A DNA stretch of 64,000 nucleotides from Stereocaulon alpinum (taxonomy: Eukaryota > Ascomycota > Lecanoromycetes > Lecanorales > Stereocaulaceae). Below the pieces are notes generated by a model that saw only the letters and a program-made list of their open reading frames with translations, did not search any database and was not told the origin of the DNA. The position numbers and the translations under genes are program-made. The stretch lies in the NCBI GenBank assembly GCA_018257865.1, contig JAEUBA010000084.1:80812-144811 (forward strand). The letters are read 5' to 3'. Below, piece by piece: positions 56,279 to 64,000 of the stretch; within the stretch, counting starts at the first letter, position 1; the number at the start of each line of letters is the position of its first letter.

Positions 56279-58660
56279 CCCGTACTTTACTATTATATTA
56301 TATACGCCTTTAGTTAGGAATATAAGGTTAATAGCGCTCTCTAGGCCCTATTCTACTATATAACTACCTTCTCCAGTAGTCCTAGAATTATACCTCTCTC
56401 TCCTACTACCTCTAGCAGCTCGTCTGCTATAGCGTAGTATATTATTTATCCTAAGTTATTCTAGTACGGGTAGTATAGGTTAAAGTCTCCTATAACTATA
56501 TACTTACCCTCGTTCCCTAGCGCCTCCTCTAGCTTTAGGATAGTTATTAGGCTATCCTTTAATATATAGCTTACTAGTAAGGGGTTATAGATATTATATA
56601 CCTATACCCTCTCCCCTAGTAGCCCTCCGGTATTCTCCGTCTTAGCCTTAGTATCCTTCTAGGTCCTCTTAACTTAGATCTATATTAAGTACAGGTCGCC
56701 TCCCTAGTATTCTACCCCCTAGTTATTAGGATCTATCCTCTTATTTATATAGAAATACGCCCTAGCCTCTAGGTCTCCCCTATAGGCTAGGTAGAATCTA
56801 CTTATACTTATATTATATAAGGTGCTATTTATTAGATTATATACCGGTTCCTAGATCGCTAGTACGTCTATACCTTTTATATCTTTATTTTTAAGAAATA
56901 GTACTATCACTGTATCCTTCTTCCTCTATATATTATACTGTAGTATTTTTAGGTAGGGTATATTTACTATTAAGTATAAGCCACCTAGACGTTCTCCTAT
57001 ATTTAGGTATCTATAGTTATTAGCTCTACCTTTAGGGCCTATTTAAGGGTATTTACTAAGCTAACCCTTTCTATAGATAGGGGCCGTTACCCTTATTCTA
57101 TATAAGAGAGGGTTATTAGTTATCCCCTCTTTACTATTTCCCTAGTTCCTTTCTAGGGCTTATCTATTATATCCCCTAAAGCCTTTCTCTTCGTCTTAGG
57201 TACTACTTCGCGCTACCCTTCTAAGCTAGCCCTTTTTAGTATCTCTAATATCTATTCCGTTAGGTATTACTTTAGGGTCTTATTAAAGTATTTTAGTTTA
57301 TACTTAATTCTCTACCTAGCCTTAGTATTCTCCTTCTACTATATTAAGTAGGTTTTACTCTATACTAAGTACTCCCCTTTATATACTACGCACTTAGGCT
57401 TACTATCAGCTTTTTCTATATAATTATTAGTCGTATAGTTCTAGGCGTATACCCTATAGCGGGTAGGGTATTTATATACTTTAGTAATATATCTATACCT
57501 ATAGTAGTTAAAGTATTACTTAGGGCCGGCCTCTCTCTCCTATCTATTATAGAAGAGGAGGCTATTCTCTACTACTATTCCCTTTATAATAAGTTAGTTC
57601 GCCGCTTTTAAGCTTAGGACCTTAATTATTATTATAGAGAATCTCTTCTCCCTCCTAAGTATATTTAGCTTCGACGTAAATATAGGCTATTTAGCCTTTA
57701 TTATCTCTAGCTTTAAGTAGAGCTTCCTATTATCTTTCTTTAGGGTCTTAAAGATCCCTAGCTAGTCCTTTATATCTATTATCTTCTCTACTCTATAGAC
57801 CGCTACTATTACCGTCTTCCGAAGGACTCTTACTAACTTATAGAGTCTTCTTACCTATCTATTATCCTTCTCTAGCTCTTCCCTAGCCTTTACTAAGGCT
57901 ATCTAGAGGATAATATCCCCTCTCGTAATCCTCCTTACTATAATAATCTCCCTAGTCGCCCCCCCTACTCCCCCGAATATCTATACTAGTTAGGGGAGGG
58001 TCGCCGTAGCTATCTATATCTTCTTATTAGTATTATTAATCCTAACCGTTATTTACTTCGCCTTTTTAATATCTTCTACCTTAGATATAGCTAAGTAGAT
58101 AGTATTTTAGCCCTTTTAGGCTATACGGGCTATATCCGCCTAGCTATTATTTACCCTCTTAGTTAGGTAGTCTTCGCGCGTTAATTAGCTGCGGCGGTAC
58201 TCCTCTATAGCGTATCTTTTAGCGGTATTCTCCTATATATACTCCGTGATCCTCTTTACTACGTTCTAGAATAAGCTTTATACGATCTCGTTTATATTCT
58301 CCTATAGTATCCCTTAGATCTTCTCTATAAACTCTAGTAGTGCCTATTCCGTAGCCTTTATATACTATATTCTTTCTTTAATTCTCTCCCTACCTTAAGG
58401 GTCCTATAGACCTCTAGTAGGTCTCTACTATTATTATTATTACTCCGCTATCGCGTCGGGACGCGTCCCTTATCTACTTTTACTACTAATACCCCTTTTC
58501 TCCCTTCTTCCCCTATCTTATATTATTTTACTAGGTTCGTAACCTAGTGTAATCGCTTATCTAGCCTAGTAGGCCTGCTCGCCCGTTATACTCGTCGTCG
58601 TCGCCATCGTCCTACCTCTAAGGGGGGATATACTACGCTATTATATTAGATTAAGGAGTA
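56279..58660 (-). mobile_element. Tad-like LINE, 5' part (gag and endonuclease), inverted
   Basis: Minus-strand relic. Near 58,610 it starts like a gag N-terminus (MATTTSITGEQAYQARQ). Near 57,560-57,360 there are several CCHC knuckles with Cys changed to Tyr (NYYRYRYITKVYKYPTRYRV). Near 56,500-56,290 an AP-type endonuclease reads GKYIVIGDFNLYYPYQNN and, further on, INLIFLTKG. It stops at the foldback element without any RT. RIP composition throughout. Confidence 0.75.
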
Positions 58661-60804
58661 TATATAATAGTTATATATAGCTGGAACAGGCCCACAAGCT
58701 CTACCAAACGTGGGCGAAAATATACGGGGCGACGTTCGCGCCCTAGAAGTATAAACTAGTATATCTATCACACGCCCCTAAAAGGTTTAATATAAAGGAG
58801 ACGGTATAATTTAGTAACGTAGAGGTTAAGCCGGAAGCGAGTATTAGGGTCTTAGGGCTATATATTAATACTAAACTCCGCTAGGGCCTATATATAGTAT
58901 AGGTAAAGGTAAAGGCTACTATTTAAGCCTAGGCGATTAAGTGCCTAGCAGGGTTAACTTAGGGAGCTATATTTAAGAAGTATAGGAAGGTATATAGTAT
59001 AGCGGTAAGGCCTATACTTATATTCGCTACTCTAATATAGTATACCTCTACTAGGGGGCGGGGAGCTATAGAAAAGTATATTAAGACGCTCGCGATAATA
59101 TAGAACGACTACCTATAGATAGTACTTAGAGTATATAAGGTAATACTAGTCTAAGTCTTAGAAGTAGAAGTAGTTATTATACCTATCTAAACCTATCTAG
59201 ACGCCCTAGTTATAAGATACTAGGTACTAAGGGGAGTATACCTCTTAATAATCGAAGGTAACCGCTTAATCCGTAGGAGACTATAGGGAAGGAGAGGAAG
59301 GGCGCGCCTAATATACCTAACCCTATTACTAGAAAAGGAAGAATAGGCCCTATAGGAGCTTAATATCAACCCTTAAGCGTATACGCGTTATAGCCACGCC
59401 AGCGTAATAATATTAATCAGGGTCTAGGGGCTTAGTAATAGTATTACTACCTAGGACTCCCCCGTATTTTAGGGATCTTTAGAAATTAGTTCTGCTACTA
59501 CTCTACTACCAAGTAATATAATCATGTCTATTACTTAATACCTGAATCTAGTAACTTTACGTCTCTTATACCTTAGTGCGCTAGCTTAGAGCCGACGTCG
59601 CTAGCCTTTACACTTAAGGCGAAGGATTAGGATTAAGCGATAATAATAATAAGGAGGAAGGTATATTAGTATAACCTAAAGACGGATATTAAGGAGTATT
59701 AAGATATAGGCGTCCTAGTTAAGAAGATATAAGGCTAGGTAATAGCGAAGTAGATTAAGCGGTAGGAGGTATATAAGGATACTATCCCTAAGTACTCTTA
59801 TATACCTATATAGAATAAACTATTATTTAGAGAAAGGTATAACTACTACCTAAAGCTTAGGAAGGTAGAAAGCTTAATAGTAGTCTAACTCTAAAGTAAG
59901 AAGAATAGGTTTAACTACTTCCTTTATAAGGCGAAAGTACTAGGGGTCTATAGTACCTGCTATAGTTATAGATAGAGGAATTAGGATATAAAGTATATTC
60001 TCCTATACTACCTAAAGCTTAGCGACACTTAAAGGGAGCTTATTAAAGAGGTAGAGACTTATAATATTAGGACTATACTAGTTAAGGTTATTAGTATAAG
60101 AGTAGCTATAAGATAGCTAGCTAGGTTAGGACTCCTAATATAATATTAACTTACTAAGGAATAGCTCTCCTAGTCTAAACTCCCTATTAGAGTAGAACTA
60201 GTAATAAAAACCCTAAAGATAAAGAAGCCTAAGTATAAGTAGAAGCTAAAGGCGGTAGAGCTACTAGAGTATTATAAGGCCTATTAAGGTAACGGAGATT
60301 ATTATTACCGGTGTTATAGAGCCTAGCAGCGAGGTTAGATAGGCGGAGTAGAATAATAAGTAAGCTAATAAGCGAAAGTTTTTAGCTAGAAGGGGCGACT
60401 CTAGAAAGGTTTCTTTTATATTTAGAGGGCCTTTAACCCCCCTAGATTTCCTAATAATATTACGATCCTAATCTAGGGGTCTTTAATACCTTACTAGTCT
60501 TTTGGTTACTTACTATTAATTATATACCTTAGCTAGGGTTAGCCCTTTTAGCTTTAGCGTAGCGCTTAACTAGCGCTAGGGGTATTTAGGTCTGCGAGCT
60601 CCTAAGCTCTTACTTCTTTTCTTCTTTATTCTATTTTCTAGATACTAAGCGTAGCCTATTAGCTAAATCCTAATATAAGGTAGTTTCCTTTAAAGCTGCC
60701 TTCTCCTACGATTACCTCTAGGCGAGCCGTAATAAATAATATAAGAGAATACCCTTATTAGTATATATAGATACTAGAATAGGCGTATAAATCAATTAAT
60801 TAAT
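58661..60804 (+). mobile_element. Tad-like LINE, 3' part (RT C-terminus to 3' tail)
   Basis: Starts inside the RT thumb region: YGATFAPQKYKLVYLSHAPK, VLGLYINTKLRQGLY and YSIAVRPILIFATLIQYTS, then further LINE sequence ending in a knuckle-like GDYYYRCYRA near 60,290. The catalytic RT core is absent. The 3' end shows a tail of the AATC/AATT type at about 60,790-60,804. It is interrupted by a 274-bp insert (60461-60734). Confidence 0.75.
60461..60734. mobile_element. MITE-like 274-bp insertion in the LINE 3' region
   Basis: The same LINE 3' region in the opposite copy lacks this segment, which gives an empty-site comparison. Flanking AATAATAT is present on both sides (60453-60460 and 60735-60742). 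The ends look like short imperfect inverted repeats (TTACG... and ...CGTAA), so the true duplication could instead be TA. No coding. Confidence 0.6.
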
Positions 60805-60813
60805 ATAATAGTT

Positions 60814-61845
60814 ATTGATTGATTGATTTATACGCCTATTCTAGTATCTATATATACTAATAAGGGTGTTCTCTTATATTATTAGGAAATCTAGGGGGGT
60901 TAAAGGCCCTCTAGACGCGAAAGAAACCTTTCTAGAGTCGCCCCTTCTAGCTAAAAACTTTCGCTTATTAGCTTACCTATTATTCTGCTCCGCCTATCCG
61001 ACCTCGCCGCTAAGCTTTATAATACTAGTAATAATAATCTCCGTTGCCCTAATAGGCCCTATAATACTCCAGTAGCTCCGCCGCCTTTAGCTTCTACTTA
61101 CGCTTAGGCTTCTTTATCTTTAGGGTTTTTATTACTGGTTCTACTCTAATAGGGAGTTTAGACTAGGAGAGCTGTTCCCTAGTAAGTCGATACTGCGTTA
61201 GGAATCCTAACCTAACCAGCTATCTTACAGCCGCTCTTATACCAGTAACCTTAGCTAGTATAGTCCTAATATTATAAGTCTCTACCTCTTTAATAAGCTC
61301 CCTTTAAGTGTCGCTAAGCTTTAGGTAGTATAGGAGAATATACTTTATATCCTAATTCCTCTATCTATAACTATAGCGGGTACTGCGGACCCCTAGCACC
61401 CTCGCCTTATAAAGGAAGTAGTTAAACCTATTCTTCCTACTTTAGAGTTGGACTGCTATCGAGCTTTCTGCCTTCCTAAGCTTTAGGTGGTAGTTATACC
61501 TTTCTTTAAATAACGGTTTATTCTATATAGGTGTGCGAGAGTGCTTAGGGATAGTATCCTTATATACCTCCTACCGCTTAATCTACTTCGCTGTTACCTA
61601 GCCTTATATCTTCTTAGCTAGGACGCCTACGTCTTAATACTCCTCGATATCCGTTTTTAGGTTATACTAATGTGCCTTCCTCCTTATCGCCGTTACCGCT
61701 TGATCCTAATCCTTCGCCTCAAGCTCCTACAGGGCCTATTCTTCCTTTTCTAGTAATAGGGTTAGGCGTGTTGGGCGCGCCCTTCCTCTCCTTCCCCGCA
61801 GTCTCCTACGGATTAAGCGGTTACCTTCGATTGTTAAGGGGATAT
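60814..61845 (-). mobile_element. 5'-truncated LINE copy in opposite orientation
   Basis: Reverse complement of the plus-strand LINE from about 59,255 to its tail, without the 274-bp insert. It begins with the tail ttgattgattgattt and ends where similarity is lost after ttaagcggttaccttcgatt at about 61,845. The two copies meet tail-to-tail with about 10 bp between them, making an inverted repeat with arms of more than 1 kb. Confidence 0.8.
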
Positions 61846-62126
61846 AATAGTTATATTAGTCTAGGAAAGCGACTTTTAATACTAATATTATAGACGCCTA
61901 GCGTAGTAATTTAAGATTATAGATACTACTATTAATAACCTTAAGTTACTAATTTAGCTAATTTCTCGGTCCGTAATTAATATAGAAATATAGACCCTAA
62001 TTTGGCTACGGCCTACTAATAGCGTAAAACTAGTTATAAGGCTAATAATATAATCTTTTAGAAAAGCGCGATATAACGGGAAATACGAGAGAATACTATT
62101 ATTAGATCTAAGTTATTATTCGACTA
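61846..62126. other. AT-rich RIP-mutated spacer
   Basis: Between the truncated LINE and the second Helitron end. No coding relic recognised. Confidence 0.4.
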
Positions 62127-62159
62127 CTAGAGAAGGCCTGTAAAAATCCAGATTTTTAC
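62127..62159 (-). mobile_element. Helitron 3' terminus, second copy
   Basis: On the minus strand the hairpin GTAAAAATCTGGATTTTTAC (62159-62140) is followed by nine bases, then CTAG (62130-62127) and T, the same arrangement as the end of the Helitron at 35,806. The element body must extend rightward from here; I see no helicase in it, so it is probably non-autonomous or truncated. Its 5' limit is not identified. Confidence 0.65.
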
Positions 62160-63099
62160 TAAGATATAATTTACCTCTACTATCTAATACTTATAGTAGA
62201 ACGCTAATATTATTTATAAGGTAATAAGTAAATACCCGTAATATTTATAGAAAATTACTATAAAAATAGCTATATCTCGCTTATATTATACTCGATTTAA
62301 AAAATTTAAGCGGTGTTAGAAAGCTCTCTATTTATAGTATATTTTTTATATATAAAGTTAAGATCTAACTTTAGTATATCTAACTTTATTAAAATAGTAA
62401 GATTTTAATACTTGCGTACTCAGCTATTTCTTAGGTCTAGGATTAGCACTAAGCTTACGCCGTAAAATATCGCGAAAACGCTTTATTTGCTTATAACTTT
62501 TACGTAAATAGGCCGATTCTAAAAATTCTTGATACGTAAGTAAGCGTATACCTAGTTCTAAAACTTATAAGTTTATCTCGATATTATATAACATATATGG
62601 CGCGAGGTATTACTGCGAAGAAGTGCGCAGCGTATTTAACTTTTAAGAGGTAATTACTAAGCTTAATACCGTCGAGTAGTAGATAAGGTAGGTGCGATTC
62701 GCTTAGTAAGGATTAGTTATAGCTAGTAGTATAAGTAGTAGGTTCCCTACCTAAGCAGAATTTATCCTTCCTACCTACTACGAAGCTACCTAATTAATTG
62801 GCGACTACGGTGTGATTGCAGGTAGCCTTAGAAGTAATTATTCTATTCTGCCTTATATTAGTCTATTAATTAACGGTTTAATCGCCGTTATCTATATATT
62901 ATTACTTATCTCGTTGTTATTCGTACCCCGCCTTTATTAAAATCCCTTACTCGTTCTTAATTATACTCAGCTACCTACTTCTCTACTATTAATTAATCGT
63001 TACTTAAGTAACTAAAGCCTTTATTAACCCCTAAGTATAATTAAGGCCTCTAGTAACCTAGTACTATCCCTATTCGAAGAGCTCGAATTATAGGTCTAG
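62160..63099. other. AT-rich subtelomeric sequence
   Basis: Probably the body of the non-autonomous Helitron followed by the upstream part of the next retroelement. A 12-bp motif taactttatt-type repeat pair occurs near 62,355-62,395. No coding relic assigned. Confidence 0.3.
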
Positions 63100-63878
63100 T
63101 ATAATCCTAAGCGGATTAACTACGTCTTTTACTATTCTAACTATTTACCTATATTATTACTCTTAGATACCACCCTAGATTAATCTAAAGTAGGAATCGA
63201 GACCCCTATTACTCTATTTACAGCTCCGAAAATATCGTTACTATTTAAGGCGGACTTTAAGTTTTATAGATTCTTCTTAGGAAAAGATATTTCTACTACT
63301 AAGTAGCTAAAGAAGCTTAACTAGGAGCTTAAGGGATACTCCGTTAATAGTACTATTCCCCCTTATTAATATACCTAAGCCCTTAACTTATTACTTACGG
63401 AGGATACTACCGTATAGGCTGAAAGCTATCCCTAAGCCGTCTTAATTCTAGCTTTAGCTAATCCTATATAGGAAGCTGTAAAAAACTTTAGGAATCTACT
63501 TAGTAAACAATTCCCTATAAAGTTATCTAAAGTATCGACTATCTCCTTCGATACTAAGCTCTTAGAGCTTAAGTAATACGATAAGTCGCTATCAGCCTAC
63601 TATAAAAGACTGCTAGTAATAATACAGCGTATTAGTGCCTATAACCGCCCTACTTAGGTCTCTAAGACCTTACTAATACTGTCGATACTTAAAGAAGCTA
63701 TACTTAAATCTATTATAAAAGTATTCCTTTAAGGCCTATTAGACCTAGATATTTAATATAAGGCTACTAAAGCTATAGTAGCCCCTGATCGGTTACTATA
63801 TAGTACCTATACTCTAGCTGAGGAAGTACGCTATACTAAAGCGGAGATTAAGAAGCTGAATAACAAGGAATATAAGAC
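63100..63878 (+). pseudogene. Retrotransposon gag-like relic truncated by the telomere
   Basis: Plus-strand frame with TAG/TAA as Gln: LLFKADFKFYRFFLGKDIST, STISFDTKLLELKQYDKSLS, AYYKRLLVIIQRISAYNRPT and YTLAEEVRYTKAEIKKLNNK, running directly into the telomere repeat. It looks like the N-terminal part of an LTR-element Gag. RIP composition. The rest of the element is missing. Confidence 0.55.
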
Positions 63879-64000
63879 TAGGGTTAGGGTTAGGGTTAGG
63901 GTTAGGGTTAGGGTTAGGGTTAGGGTTAGGGTTAGGGTTAGGGTTAGGGTTAGGGTTAGGGTTAGGGTTAGGGTTAGGGTTAGGGTTAGGGTTAGGGTTA
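63879..64000 (+). repeat. Telomere repeat, TTAGGG
   Basis: About 20 perfect TTAGGG units to the end of the window, G-rich strand running 5' to 3' outward, so this is the right-hand chromosome end. No spacer separates it from the retroelement relic. Confidence 0.98.

Noticed and set aside
60866..61893. Short plus-strand open frames of 69 and 73 codons
   Set aside because: Antisense to the truncated LINE copy; chance frames in RIP-mutated DNA.

Overview
The window is the right-hand end of a chromosome from a filamentous ascomycete (Pezizomycotina). Three things show this. There are many short introns (about 45-85 nt) with fungal splice signals. The proteins are typical of that group (TOR kinase, an Sfl1-type HSF regulator, a DUF1989 protein, an NLR-like DUF7708 protein, a fungal DUF7025-type AAA ATPase). 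Very AT-rich blocks almost lacking CA and TG dinucleotides mark repeat-induced point mutation (RIP). The last 122 bases are TTAGGG telomere repeat. Genus cannot be read from the sequence.

Layout. Bases 1-75 are the end of a Copia LTR that sits inside an O-methyltransferase gene, whose 3' half follows. From 1.4 to 22.6 kb there is a compact housekeeping block: a TMEM135-like membrane protein, a DUF2458-like protein, a COX14-like cytochrome oxidase assembly protein, the complete seven-exon TOR kinase (2402 aa), an Sfl1-type HSF regulator, a DUF3245-like basic protein and the nine-exon mitochondrial succinyl-CoA ligase beta subunit. From 23.9 to 26.1 kb an internally deleted amino-acid permease lies head-to-head with an intact DUF1989 gene.

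From 26.7 to 41.5 kb lies a 14.8-kb nested block of RIP-mutated transposons bounded by 135-bp LTRs and a TCGT target duplication. It holds Gypsy gag/pol relics, a full Helitron relic with a textbook 3' terminus, an internal 417-bp LTR, and a 406-bp insertion that is not RIP-mutated and looks like a SINE. A reductase gene (41.6-42.8 kb) sits between this block and a complete but decayed Copia element (43.5-49.0 kb, 204-bp LTRs, target duplication CGTAG). A gene island follows at 50.0-55.3 kb: a DUF7708/STAND-like gene and an AAA+ ATPase gene transcribed divergently from a 258-bp shared promoter. From 55.3 kb to the telomere everything is RIP-mutated repeat: a foldback element, two tail-to-tail Tad-like LINE copies (one with an inverted 5' part), a MITE-like insert, a second Helitron end, and a gag-like relic that runs straight into the telomere.

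Gene models were built by joining reading frames across GT-AG (once GC-AG) introns so that the frame and family similarity are kept; exon coordinates are given in each entry. Family assignments are from recognition of motifs, not from a search. Most intact genes lie in divergent pairs with short shared promoters. The region with most novelty is the subtelomeric half: the SINE/LINE partnership, the Helitrons, and the isolated NLR-like/AAA ATPase gene pair.
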